Assembly (NCBI RefSeq): GCF_027579695.1
Contig: NC_083575.1
Location: forward strand, 30,917,382 to 30,981,381
DNA length: 64,000 bases
Origin: Neoarius graeffei
Taxonomy: Eukaryota; Chordata; Actinopteri; Siluriformes; Ariidae
Reading direction: 5' to 3'
The notes beneath the pieces are model-generated. The model did not search any database. It was not told where the DNA came from and was given only the letters and a program-made list of their open reading frames with translations. The position numbers and the translations under genes are program-made. Shown piece by piece: positions 23,000 through 33,119 of the stretch (the first letter of the stretch is position 1; every line of letters begins with the position of its first letter).

Positions 23000-23110
23000 A
23001 TGGATAGCGATAACGACAGTGTTCACAGCGAAAGCGAGTTTTACTACCCTGAAGAAGATGAAACAAAAGAAAACATTTTAGGAGAAAGCCAAGTAGCAGG
23101 TTTGTTCTAA
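23000..23110 (+). CDS. Small acidic open frame, possible first exon of a transposon gene
   Basis: Thirty-six residues starting MDSDNDSVHSESEF with a run of Asp/Glu/Ser and a Lys patch. A possible donor GTTTGT follows a GTAGCAG at 23097-23100. Phase would allow joining to an open block after CTATTAAG at 25058, but this is inference. Not recognised; could be a chance frame in a repeat. Confidence 0.25.
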   Translation: MDSDNDSVHSESEFYYPEEDETKENILGESQVAGLF

Positions 23111-23191
23111 ATATGGTTTCCCTTTCGGGCGCTCTCATTGTCTGTTAGAATTTGGTAAAGAAAAAAATTAATATATTATTTACCAGCTTAA

Positions 23192-23984
23192 ATGGAACAT
23201 GATGTTTGTGGATGATATTGTGATATGTGGTGAAAGTAGAAAGGAGGTTGAGTTGGATTTGGAGAGATGGAGGTATGCACTGGAATGAAGAGGAATGAAG
23301 GTGAGCAGTAGCAAAACAGAATACATGTGCATCAATGAGAATGGGGATGAGTGTAGTGAAGATGCAAGGAGTAGACGTAAAGAAAGTTGGTGAATTCAAG
23401 TACCTGGGGTCAACTGTGCGGGAAAATGGAGGCTGCAATAGTGAGGTGAGAAAGAGAGCGCAGGCAGGGTGGAGCAGTTGGAGAAGGATTTCGGGAGTCT
23501 TTTGTGATAGGAAAGTCCCAGGAAAAGTGAAAGGTAAGATGTACAAGACAGTAGTGAGACCAGCTGTGATGTATGGATTGGAGACCGTACCCTTAACGAA
23601 GAGACAGGAGGCAAAGTTGGAGGTGGCGGAGTTGAGGATGTTAAGGTTTGCGATGGGAGTGACGAGGTTGGACAGGATAAGGAACGAGCACATCAGAGGG
23701 ACAGCACATGTGGAGAGCTTGGGAATTAAGCTAAGAGAGATGAGACTGAGATGGTATGGGCACATCCTGAGAAGAGATGCAGAGCATGCTGGAAGGAGAA
23801 TGTTGAGGTTGGAGCTGCCAGGCACACGAAAACGAGGAAGGCCAAAGAGGAGATACATGGATGTGGTGAGAGAGGACATGAAAGTGGCAGGTGTGGTAGA
23901 GAAGGATGCTGAAGACAGGGAGCAATGGAGACGAAAGATCCGCTGTGGCGACCCCTAATCGGGAGCAGCCAAAAGAAGAAGAAG
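23192..23984 (+). mobile_element. RTE-type LINE, 5'-truncated, with 14-bp target duplication
   Basis: ATTTACCAGCTTAA stands at 23178-23191 and again at 23985-23998. The insert begins in the reverse transcriptase catalytic region and ends with a (GAA)n-type tail, as in RTE-clade LINEs with very short 3' UTRs. Confidence 0.88.
23193..23958 (+). pseudogene. RTE LINE reverse transcriptase C-terminal part
   Basis: Starts with the active-site motif [13 protein letters not shown] at 23199, then SSSKTEYMC. After a frameshift near 23320 a 207-residue open frame (23335-23958) carries EFKYLGSTVRENGGC, RPAVMYGLETVPLT, ELRMLRFAMGVTRLD, LRWYGHILRR, KRGRPKRRYMDVVRED and the terminal IRCGDP. TGA at 23286-23288 stands where Arg (CGA) is expected. 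A well-preserved but truncated and dead copy. The long minus-strand frame over the same bases is a shadow. Confidence 0.82.
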
Positions 23985-24483
23985 ATTTACCAGCTTAAGG
24001 TCAGTCCGTATCGTGAAATACCGTGACCGAGGTCTTGAAAATACTGAGGCCTCGGTCAGTATTTTCAAAACCTCGGTCATGGTATTTCACGATACGGACC
24101 TCCCAGCTGGTAAATAATATATATTTTGAAAACCCACCAGCCGACTGATCTGGTACATTTTAATTGCATAATGGCATAAATAACGGCGCGGCGGAGTAGT
24201 GTCCGAACGCGTTTTTTTTTTTTTTTTTCATTTTACCAGTGAGCTCACTGGTAGATAGAAATTCTGGTCCTCTAGATAGAATTCCCTAGATAGTGAGTAA
24301 GGAGCAGTGAATGAGTGAGTTATTTTGGACACAGCTACAGTGCAAATGTTTTACGTCTCCGACGTGTGACGTCATGTCTTGACAACCATGCAATATTGTA
24401 AACCATATTCAACGCTCATTCTCCATTGGGTAGCATGACGTAATACAAATAGGATAAGCGATATGATAACAATATTGCATGCT

Positions 24484-24854
24484 CAGCTCATTATCTCTAG
24501 CCGCTTTATCCTTCTACAGGGTCGCAGGCAAGCTGGAGCCTATCCCAGCTGACTATGGGCGAAAGGCGGGGTACACCCTGGACAAGTCGCCAGGTCATCA
24601 CAGGGCTGACACATAGACACAGACAACCATTCACACTCACATTCACACCTACGGTCAATTTAGAGTCACCAGTTAACCTAACCTGCATGTCTTTGGACTG
24701 TGGGGGAAACCGGAGCACCCGGAGGAAACCCACGCGGACACGGGGAGAACATGCAAACTCCACACAGAAAGGTCCTCGCCAGCCCTGGGGCTCGAACCCA
24801 GAACCTTCTTGCTGTGAGGCGACAGCGCTAACCACTACACCACCTTGCCGCCCC
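24484..24854 (-). mobile_element. tRNA-derived SINE (family A)
   Basis: 13-bp target duplication AATATTGCATGCT at 24471-24483 and 24855-24867; ends CTTGCCGCCC. Confidence 0.93.
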
Positions 24855-25058
24855 AATATTGCATGCTGTCAAACCAAATTAATGAAACCCGCTAGAAGGG
24901 AATAGAACATATGTTTTTATTCCATTGAAAAGTGTCCTGTATGAATAATAATGTTCATTATTTAATTTCAACTCCAATATTCTGTGTCCCTGAGTACATA
25001 TTTTTACTACACCCCCTTACTATATGATTTCACATGAATTATGTTTTTTTCTATTAAG

Positions 25059-25366
25059 CACATCGACTGCAAGAGCTCAGTAATTTAATATTTGAATTTG
25101 GCTTATGTGGCAAGAAAATGAATGCTGATAAATGTAACTACTGCCCCACACCTGAATTTATCTTGCCTGTAATGAAATACCGTAATTATACACAAAGACG
25201 TACACTGGCATTAGCTTTGTTTGGTGCGACAGGTAGGTCAAATGAAACGAACTTACTAAATTTAGAGGGATTAAAAGTCAGGCTCCTCGCATTAGATGCA
25301 TCACAACAATTAGCTTCACTATCTGAAGCGGAATCGGTGTGTGTGTGTGTGTGTGGCATTCACTGA
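25059..25366 (+). CDS. Unrecognised open block, possible transposon exon
   Basis: After a pyrimidine-rich CTATTAAG acceptor-like site, the frame is open from 25059 for about 100 codons. It reads RLQELSNLIFEFGLCGKKMN, then CNYC, YTQRRTLALALFGATGRSNE and LKVRLLALDASQQLASLSEA, ending in a (GT)n run. It contains a CxxC pair and amphipathic Leu-rich stretches. I do not recognise the family. It lies inside the inverted-end element at 24888-26177, so a transposon-encoded or captured exon is possible. Confidence 0.3.
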
Positions 25367-26325
25367 GCTCTATATAAAATCTGGAAAGCTCATAGGCTCG
25401 TCTGAGTGAAGCCATCTGGCCGCCATCTTACCACTCCCATCGCGTGTATTTGGCTTGTGTGTTAAACCATCATATCCAATCAAATTTGCCCCAAGAAAAG
25501 TATCTCCTGATTTTTTTTTTTCTTTTCATTACCTTTACCCCCCCGCCCCATTCCTCACATATCTTTATAGCGCTCCCTTTCACTGTTAGTTTTTTTTCCC
25601 TTTTCCAGTTCGGTCTCAGACCATTTTTTTGAATGGCTATTTTATTACTATAATTTCTTTTTGTTTTTTTTCTCTTATACAGTGTATCTTTCTCTTTCAT
25701 ATAGTTCTTCTTCCTTTTCTATCTATCTATTGTTCATACAGGACACTTTTTCAATGGAATAAAAACACATTCTATTCCCTGGGCGGCACGGTGGTGTAGT
25801 GGTTAGCGCTGTCGCCTCACAGCAAGAAGGTCCAGGTTCGAGCCCCGTGGCTGGCGAGGGCCTTTCTGTGCGAAGTTTGCATGTTCTCCCCGTGTCCACG
25901 TGGGTTTCCTCCGGGTGCTCTGGTTTCCCCCACAGTCCAAATACATGTAGGTTAGGTTAACTGGTGGCTCTAAATTGACCGTAGGTGTGAATGTGAGTGT
26001 GAATGGTTGTCTGTGTCTATGTGTCAGCCCTGTGATGACCTGGCGACTTGTCCAGGGTGTACCCCGCCTTTCGCCCGTAGTCAGCTGGGATAGGCTTCAC
26101 CTCGCCTGCGACCCTGTAGAAGGATAAAGCGGCTAGAGATGATGAGATGAGATTCTATTCCCTTCATATTCAACGCTCTATCTATCTATGATTCCAACAC
26201 AAAGGCTGTACAATGCTTCCTTTCTCTTTCAGACAGTTATCAAAACAGGATTATTTTCTCATGTTATTTGCCATTTTCACTTCATTCTCACAGTCATGTC
26301 TTAACAGTATTTATTAGTCATATTG
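25361..26325. repeat. Left arm of a roughly 3-kb imperfect palindrome
   Basis: Runs from CACTGAGCTCTATATAAAAT (25361) through AAGCCATCTGGCCGCCATCT, GCCCCAAGAAAAGTATCTCC and TGTATCTTTCTCTTTCATAT to GTCATGTCTTAACAGTATTT (near 26297). Each block is found inverted in the right arm. A 440-bp piece (about 25733-26177, including a SINE) is extra on this side. Confidence 0.85.
25781..26152 (+). mobile_element. tRNA-derived SINE (family A)
   Basis: Starts GGGCGGCACGG; 11-bp target duplication TTCTATTCCCT at 25770-25780 and 26153-26163. Confidence 0.93.
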
Positions 26326-26358
26326 GTCACAAGCTGCATGAATATTGTAACAATGAAT

Positions 26359-26732
26359 TCTCATCTCATTATCTCTAGCCACTTTATCCTGCTCTACAGG
26401 GTCGCAGGCACGCTGGAGCCTATCCCAGCTGACTACGGGTGAAAGGCGGGGTACACCCTGGAGAAGTCGCCAGGTCATCACAGGGCTGACACATAGACAC
26501 AGACAACCATTCACACTCACATTCACACCTACGGTCAATTCAGAGTCACCAGTTAACCTAACCTGCATGTCTTTGGACTGTGGAGGAAACCGGAGCACCC
26601 GGAGGAAACCCACGCGGACACGGGGAGAACATGCAAACTCCACACAGAAAGGCCCTCGCCGGCCCCGGGGCTCGAACCCGGACCTTCTTGCTGTGAGGCG
26701 ACAGCGCTAACCACTACACCACCGTGCCGCCC
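26359..26732 (-). mobile_element. tRNA-derived SINE (family A) at the tip of the palindrome
   Basis: Lies between the two palindrome arms. AATGAAT occurs on both sides (26352-26358 and 26735-26741), a short and imperfect target duplication. Without it the arms would be separated by only a few dozen bases. Confidence 0.9.
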
Positions 26733-26976
26733 AAAATGAATGATGTGACCAGTAAATACTGTTAAGACATGACTGTGAGAATGAAGTGAAAATGACAAAT
26801 AACATGAGGAAATAATCCTGTTTCGACAACTGTCCTCAAGAGAAAGGAAGTATTGTACAGCCTTTGTGTTGGTAAAATAAAATCAATAGATAGTTAGATA
26901 GAAGAGATATATGAAAGAGAAAGATACACTATATAAGAAAAAACTGAAATAATCTCAGTTGAAATAATTAGGATAG

Positions 26977-27298
26977 GTAATCGTATGGGGCAGAGTAAAA
27001 TTAAAGATTAATTTCACATGGGGGCGTCGTGGCTCAGGTGGTTGGGGCGCCATGCCATGAATGCGGGCGACCCGGGTTCGATTCCGGCCTGAGGTCATTT
27101 CCCGATCCCTTCCCGTCTCTCTCTCCCGCTCATTTCCTGTCTCTGCACTGTCCTATCCAATAGAGGTGCAAAAAGCCCAAAAAAAAAAAATATCTTTAAA
27201 GATTAATTTCACGAGTGATTTCGAAGTTTTGAAAATTTCAAAACTTCAGAATCAAGAGTGAAATTGATCCTTAATTTTACAAGGAACCATACGATTAC
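26977..27298. mobile_element. Fold-back MITE interrupted by a second SINE type
   Basis: GTAATCGTATGG (26977-26988) is inverted as CCATACGATTAC (27287-27298), and GAAGTTTTGAAA folds onto TTTCAAAACTTC at the centre. The SINE at 27018-27195 with a 17-bp duplication interrupts one arm. Confidence 0.7.
27018..27195 (+). mobile_element. tRNA-derived SINE (family B), short
   Basis: A GGGGGCGTCGTGGCTCAGGT head with B-box-like GGGTTCGATTCC, a CCCGTCTCTCTC body and a poly-A tail. 17-bp target duplication TTAAAGATTAATTTCAC at 27001-27017 and 27196-27212. Confidence 0.92.
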
Positions 27299-27809
27299 TT
27301 GTTTATAATATATAGGGCCAAATTCATACTTCGGAAGCCATTCAAGTTCACAACATTTGTCATTCACGTTTTCTGAACTAATCAGGGTGCAATCTTGCAC
27401 GTTTGAATCAGTTTCTAAAGCGTCTTTCATCATGACACATCGACGCGACACGACACGAGGATTTTGAAAGTGGTTTACAAAATTTTATTGGAACTTCTTT
27501 ACAAAAGCCATTTTGTTGACAAAATTTGCTCATTTTTGTAACCGTAACCAAGCAACGAACTAGCCAATAGCTATTTCAGAAATACGGCCCTGTGCTAAGG
27601 AAAAAAGCCCTCCTTGATTGACCAATCAGAATTGAGTAATTTGGTCCTATGTATTATAATAGTCATAAAAGAGTCGTTCAAAAAATTATCAGACTGGACT
27701 GGAAAAGAAAAAAAAACAATAGTGGAGCGCTATGAAGATATGTAAGGAATGTGGGTAAATGTGAGAAAATAAGAGGAGGTAATGAAAGGGGGAAACAAGT
27801 CAGGAGATA

Positions 27810-28341
27810 CACTATATTGGAAAAAGTATTCGCTCATCTGTCTTGACTCACATATGAGCTTAAGTGACATCCCATTCCTAATCCATAGGGTTCAATATGA
27901 CGTCAGTCCATCCTTTGCAGCTAGAACAGCTTCAACTCTTCTGGGAAGGCTGTCCACAAGGTTTAGGAGTGTGTTTATGGGAATTTCTGACCATTCTTCC
28001 AGAAGCGCATTTGTGAGGTCACATACTGATGTTGGACGAGAAGGCCTGGCTCTCAGTCTCCGCTCTAATTCATCCCAAAGGTGTTCTATCGGGTTGAGGT
28101 CAGGACTCTGTGCAGGCCAGTCAAGTTCATCCACACCAGACTCTGTCATCCATGTCTTTATGGCCCTTGCTTTGTGCACTGGTGCACAGTCATGTTGAAA
28201 GAGGAAGGGGCCAGCTCCAAACTGTAAAAACAGTCTGCATGCCGAGGTGCTTGATTTTATACACCTGTGGCCATGGAAGTGATTGGAACACCTGATTCTG
28301 ATAATTTGGATGGGTGAGCAAATACTTTTGGCAATATAGTG
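27810..28341 (-). mobile_element. Deleted Tc1-like transposon (532 bp) with TA duplication
   Basis: Ends CACTATATTGG.AAAAGTATT and its inverse AATACTTTTGGCAATATAGTG, each bordered by TA. The left palindrome arm shows the uninterrupted site (GGAGATACTTTTC). Confidence 0.9.
27892..28179 (-). pseudogene. C-terminal transposase fragment of a Tc1-like element
   Basis: Ninety-five residues on the minus strand with [35 protein letters not shown] and a terminal EAVLAAKDGLTSY. This holds the third catalytic residue (Glu of PIEHLW) but neither of the two aspartates, so it is an internal deletion product that would need help from an intact relative. Confidence 0.85.
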
Positions 28342-28494
28342 TACTTTTCTTGGGGCAAATTTGATTAGATACGACGGTTTAACACATAAGCCAAATACAC
28401 GCCATGTGAGTGGTAAGATGGCGGCCAGATGGCTTCAGTTGTCTGAACAGTGGGGAATAGGCTTTGAGCTCTCCAGATTTTATATAGAGCTCAG

Positions 28495-28899
28495 TGGTAG
28501 CATTTCGGCACAATCACACACTCGGTATCGGTGAACTACAGTTTAAGTAAATATACCCATTATATTCCCATGCTTTTCACGAAAATTGTGGTCCTCGTGC
28601 ATCTCTAAAACCCCGCCCTCGTCCACTTTACTGCAGAAGTGTAATTACGTTTCCGAGTTAGCTGTTAAACTCATGTTCGCTGCTGTGAAGCATGCTACAA
28701 GGCCTTTACAGTCTTTTGCCAGATTAACACATTAAGAGTCACGTAGTAGTGGAGGTTGTTGTTATCGACGTTGTGCAGCATTAAATATCTAACCGTGATT
28801 CTGTGATTTGGCTGGAAAACAGTGGCATTTATACCACTATACCAGAAGCTTTTTTTTTTTTAATGCTGAACAAAATCAAATATACACACTCTCAACGTT
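28495..28899. other. Unclassified DNA right of the palindrome
   Basis: No gene or repeat boundary recognised. Includes a 14-base poly-T near 28850. Confidence 0.4.
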
Positions 28900-29089
28900 C
28901 ATTAACACACTGAACTCAGGGACTGCACATTTCACTTTACCTCGCTCATTTGCATTATTCCGCACTACCTCATCTTAATAGCTATTAGTTTGTTTATTCT
29001 GCTTATCTCATGTTTACCTGCTATACCTCAAGTGCCCTTGAATGTTTATTTGCTTCAATATGTATGTATGTGTGTATGTGTGTATATAT

Positions 29090-30375
29090 ATATGAGTGTT
29101 AGTCTATGTCTAGTTCTTATCTAGAGTGTTTATACTGTTTGTGTTATTTCAATTATTCTATTTTTATTTGAGTGTTTAATCTGTCTAGTTCTTATCTAGA
29201 GTGTTTATACTGTTTGTGTTTTTCAATTATTCTATTTTTATCTCAGTGTTAGTCTATGTCTAGTTCTTATCTAGAGTGTTTATACTGTTTGTGTTGTTTA
29301 TTTCAATTATTCTATTTTTTTTTATCTCAGTGTTAGTCTATGTCTAGTTCTTATCTAGTGTTATTTCAATTATTCTATTTTTATTTATGAGTGTTTAGTC
29401 TATGTCCAGTTCTTATCTAGAGTGTTTATACTGTTTGTGTTGTTTATTTCAATTATTCTATTTTTAGGGTGGCACAGTGGTGTAGTGGTTAGCGCTGTCG
29501 CCTCACAGCAAGAAGGTCCGGGTTCGAGCCCCGTGGCCGGCGAGGGCCTTTCTGTGCGGAGTTTGCATGTTGTCCGCGTGGGTTTCCTCCGGGTGCTCCG
29601 GTTTCCCCCACAGTCCAAATACATGCAGGTTAGGTTAACTGGTGACTCTAAATTGAGCGTAGGTGTGAATGTGAGTGTGAATGGTTGTCTGTGTCTATGT
29701 GTCAGCCTTGTGATGACCTGGCGACTTGTCCAGGGTGTACCCCGCCTTTCGCCCGTAGTCAGCTGGGATAGGCTCCAGCTTGCCTGCGACCCTGTAGAAC
29801 AGGATAAAGCAGCTAGAGATAATGAGATCAGATTCTATTTTTATTTATGAGTGTTTAATCTATGTCTAGTTCTTATCTAGAGTGTTTATACTGTTTGTGT
29901 TTTTCAATTATTCTATTTTTATCTGAGTGTTAGTCTATGTCTAGTTCTTATCTAGTGTTGTTTATTTCAATTATTCTATTTTTATTTGAGTGTTTAGTCT
30001 GTCGAGTTCTTATCTAGAGTGTTTATACTGTTTGTACTGTTTATTTCAATTATTCTATTTTTATCTGAGTGTTAGTCTATGTCCAGTTCTTATCTAGAGT
30101 GTTTATACTGTTTGTGTTGTTTATTTCAATTATTCTATTTTTATTTGAGTGTTTAATCTATGTCTAGTTCTTATCTAGAGTGTTTATACTGTTTGTGTTT
30201 TTCAATTATTCTATTTTTATGAGTATTAGTCTATGTCTAGTTCTTATCTCGAGTGTTTATACTGTTTGTGTTGTTTATTTCAATTATTCTATTTTTATTT
30301 GAGTGTTTAGTCTGTCTAGTTCTTATCTAGAGTGTCTATACTGTTTGTATTGTTTATTTCAATTATTCTATTTTT
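29090..30375 (+). repeat. Minisatellite, about 12 units of 60-85 bp
   Basis: Each unit holds AGTCTATGTCTAGTTCTTAT, then AGAGTGTTTATACTGTTTGT, then TTTCAATTATTCTATTTTTA. Unit types alternate between AGTGTTAGTC and AGTGTTTAGTC/AATC starts, and some units lack the AGAGTGTTTATACTG part. Confidence 0.9.
29467..29831 (+). mobile_element. tRNA-derived SINE (family A) inside the minisatellite
   Basis: 12-bp target duplication ATTCTATTTTTA at 29455-29466 and 29832-29843, which is part of the minisatellite unit. Confidence 0.92.
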
Positions 30376-30606
30376 TATTTATTGCATTGCCTGTTTGCAC
30401 CATGGGTCAGAGAGGACTGTAATTTCATCTGTGCTGTATGTCAAGCATGTATAGCATATTTGACAATAAAGTTGACTTGAACTTCTGCTCATGCCATTGA
30501 GATAATGACTGTAGTACTGCCTGGTATCAGTTGTTGGTGTAGGTAAAATGCATGCATACACTACATATATTACACACATACTGAATACTAATAGTATTAC
30601 AGAGTA

Positions 30607-30968
30607 ACCACGGTGGTGTAGTGGTTAGCACTGTCGCCTCACAGCAAGAAGGTTCTGGGTTCAAGCCCAGTGGCCGGTGGGGGCCTTTGTGTGAGTTTGC
30701 ATGTTCTCCCTGTGTCTGTGTGGGTTTCCTCTGGGTGCTCCAGTTTCCCCCACAGTTCAAAAGACATGTAGGTTAGGCTAATTGGTGGCTCTAAATTGAC
30801 TGTAGGTGTGAATGTGAGTGTGAATGGTTGTTTGTCTCCATGCATCAGCCCTGCAATAATCTGGCGACTTGTCCAGGGTGTACCCTGCCTTTCGCCCATA
30901 GTCAGCTGGGATAGGCTCCAGCTTGCCTGCGACCCTGTAGAACAGGATACAGCGGCTAGAGATAATGA
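30607..30968 (+). mobile_element. tRNA-derived SINE (family A), older diverged copy
   Basis: Head CCACGGTGGTGTAGTGG and body match the family, but with many CG-to-TG/CA changes. No clear target duplication. Confidence 0.85.
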
Positions 30969-31007
30969 GTTTAATGTGATTATTTATTGTGCTTATGTAG
31001 TTTTTGG

Positions 31008-31368
31008 GGGCGGCGCGGTGGTGTAGTGGTTAGCGCTGTCGCCTCACAGCAAGAAGGTCCGGGTTCGAACCCCGTGGCCAGCGAGGGCCTTTCTGTGCGG
31101 AGTTTGCATGTTCTCCCTGTGTCCGCGTGGGTTTCCTCCGGGTGCTCTGGTTTCCCCCACAGTCCAACGACATGCAGGTTAGGTTAACTGGTGACTCTAA
31201 ATTGACCATGAGTGTGAATGGTTGTCTGTGTCTATGTGTCAGCCCTGTGATGACCTGGCGACTTGTCCAGGGTGTACCCCACCTTTCGCCCGTAGTCAAC
31301 TGGGATAGGCTCCAGCTTGCCTGCGACCCTGTAGAACAGGATAAAGTGGCTAGAGATAATGAGATGAG
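31008..31368 (+). mobile_element. tRNA-derived SINE (family A)
   Basis: 13-bp target duplication ATGTAGTTTTTGG at 30995-31007 and 31369-31381. Confidence 0.93.
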
Positions 31369-31381
31369 ATGTAGTTTTTGG

Positions 31382-32955
31382 AACAAATGGATAACTCCCT
31401 TTTTGTAGAAGGAGGGAAAAGACCCCTTTGAATGTGGGGGACCTCAATTCCTTATGCCTGATCAACAGTAAGCATCTCTTTCACAATTTAGCAGTGCTCC
31501 TCACAATAAAACTGGATAAAACTTCTGGAAGTTGGAAAGATCTAGCTAGGTCCATGGATGCAATCTATGTTGAATCTGATAGATTGGGTTTAAACTGACA
31601 GGCTTTTTCTTTCCCTCCTCACAAACCTACAAATTTTCCTTTTTCTGTGTTGATGTCATATGGGCCCAGGGTATTATCTAGAAATTGAGAGAAAGGTGTT
31701 TGATGGCCAAACAAAGAACTGCTAGGGTGGTCCAGGAGCATGCTCCCCTGGGAAAATTTAAAATATTGAAGCAAATTTGGAGCCCTGTGGTGCAATCTTG
31801 GTATGAAAAAGCAGTAGGGAGAAGCTCTTAAAATAAGGTGTTTTAGGTAGTGAATTTCTGAAAAAGAAATCAGTCAACTCAAATAATTTCAAGAAAATAA
31901 AGAATTGTATGCCCTTTTATAGCATATATAGTTTTTGTGCCCAAGTTTTCAACGCTCAGTCCTGATTAGCATGGTGTAGTAAATTGGTAATGGCTGTCCT
32001 AACCACAGAAGCTAACCTTTGCATGTACATATTGAGCATGTTTACACACAGAAAATATGAAGTAGATGGCGAAAAAAGTAGTAGGCAGCTAATGCACTAA
32101 TGCTAAGGGGGTCTGGGGGCATGCCCCCCAGAATATTTTGAAATTTACATGCCTTCTGGTGGCTCCTGGTACACTCTCAGCTAATAAATTACTAACCATT
32201 TCCTTGTAAAATGTGTATGAAATTTCCCTCCAGATGTGTGTGTGCTTGGCTTTCTCAATTACCCTCTCTAGTAGGCTGCCTGGCTCTGTAACATAACTAC
32301 ATACACTATGACGTGGTTGCGTGGTCCAGCTCAGCCAATCAGAGCATGAGAATCAATCAACAAATATGGCATCGCATCCGGTCATGACCTGAATCAAAGA
32401 CAATTTCGTGGTGAAATGATTGGATTTGCAGCAAATTATAGGCAGCGGAGATGATATAAATTGCTTGAAATTTGAAAGGCAAGTTTTTAGGGTTTTTTTC
32501 CTGGGCTCAGGTAGCTGGCACAGATAGTCTGTGTAGCCGAAGAAAACCGCCGGTCACTGGCGCTTCTGGTCACTCTGATTAGAGATCATACATGCCTCAG
32601 AGATTTCACTCTGAACCTGGCTGTAGTATGAAACAAGGACTATGGTTGGTTGGTTGCCATGCCACGCACTGGCCAATGGGAGTGCGCTATTGGTTCTGAG
32701 CAGCAAATCACATCCCACTTCAGAAATAAGGGACAGCACACGTTGTACCGGAGAAACATGCACGTGGGATGCAGATTTATTGTGTTGCTTGGGGTCCCCA
32801 CTCATCCACGAGTTTATTTTGATCTGCCAGTGCAACTAATGTTGCTCGTTTTTGTTTCATCATAATTTTCTCTAATAGGAATTTTGAAGACTATCGTTGC
32901 AGAAAATTACCCATCGACTTCTAGTATTGGCCGATGAAAAGACAGGTCTCTCAAT
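31382..32955. other. Unclassified, probably repeat-derived
   Basis: Contains GGAGCATGCTCCCCTGG (31736) and GGGGGCATGCCCCCC (32114), small palindromes seen in a repeat-like setting. I cannot define element ends or coding sequence. Confidence 0.35.
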
Positions 32956-33119
32956 GGGGGCGTCGTGGCTCGGGTGGATGAGGCGCCGTGCCGTGGATCC
33001 GGGGACCCGGGTTTGGTTCCGGCCCGGGGTCGTTTCCCGATCCCTCCCCGTCTCTCTCCCGCTCATTTCCTGTCTCTGCACTGTCCTATCCAGTGGAAAA
33101 AGCCCCCCCAAAAAAGAAA
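32956..33119 (+). mobile_element. tRNA-derived SINE (family B)
   Basis: Same head and body as 27018-27195 (GGGGGCGTCGTGGCTCGG, CCCGTCTCTC, GCTCATTTCCTGTCTCTGCA). It directly precedes the L2 copy. GAAAAGAC occurs at both ends, a possible short duplication. Confidence 0.88.

Larger units (their letters stand above)
23172..24121. mobile_element. Palindromic MITE split by an RTE insertion
   Basis: TATATTATTTACCAGCT at the left is inverted as AGCTGGTAAATAATATA at the right. The right part (23996-24106) is itself a long fold-back around ACCGAGGTCTTGAAAATACT and its inverse. Removing the RTE copy leaves an almost perfect hairpin of about 150 bp. Confidence 0.8.
24888..26177. mobile_element. DNA-element body with about 55-bp inverted ends, carrying a SINE
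   Basis: GAAGGGAATAGAACATAT (24894) through GTGTCCTGTATGAA is inverted as TTCATACAGGACAC (25733) through ACATTCTATTCCC (25780). The inverted end is split from its outer bases by the SINE at 25781-26152. CATATTCAACGCT occurs at 26166-26178 and also outside at 24410-24422. It overlaps the left arm of the larger palindrome. Confidence 0.55.
26744..28494. repeat. Right arm of the palindrome, with three insertions
   Basis: Inverse of 25361-26325, beginning GTGACCAGTAAATACTGTTA and ending ATTTTATATAGAGCTCAGTG. Compared with the left arm it carries extra DNA at about 26960-27655 (fold-back MITE with a SINE, plus unclassified sequence) and the Tc1-like MITE at 27810-28341. Confidence 0.85.
28900..30486 (+). 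mobile_element. LINE 3' UTR expanded by a minisatellite
   Basis: The beginning (GGGACTGCACATTTCAC, CATTTGCATTATTCCGC) and the end (GTCAGAGAGGACTGTAATTT, ACAATAAAGTTGACTTGAAC) are typical of LINE 3' UTRs, and the end matches the reverse LINE tail at 11167-11200. No coding part remains. The middle is the minisatellite at 29090-30375, itself interrupted by a SINE. Confidence 0.65.

Noticed and set aside
23145..23879. 244-codon minus-strand frame
   Set aside because: Shadow of the RTE reverse transcriptase on the plus strand, which has clear motifs.
29090..30375. CRISPR-like array
   Set aside because: Units are tandem and without unique spacers, in a eukaryotic LINE 3' UTR; it is a minisatellite.
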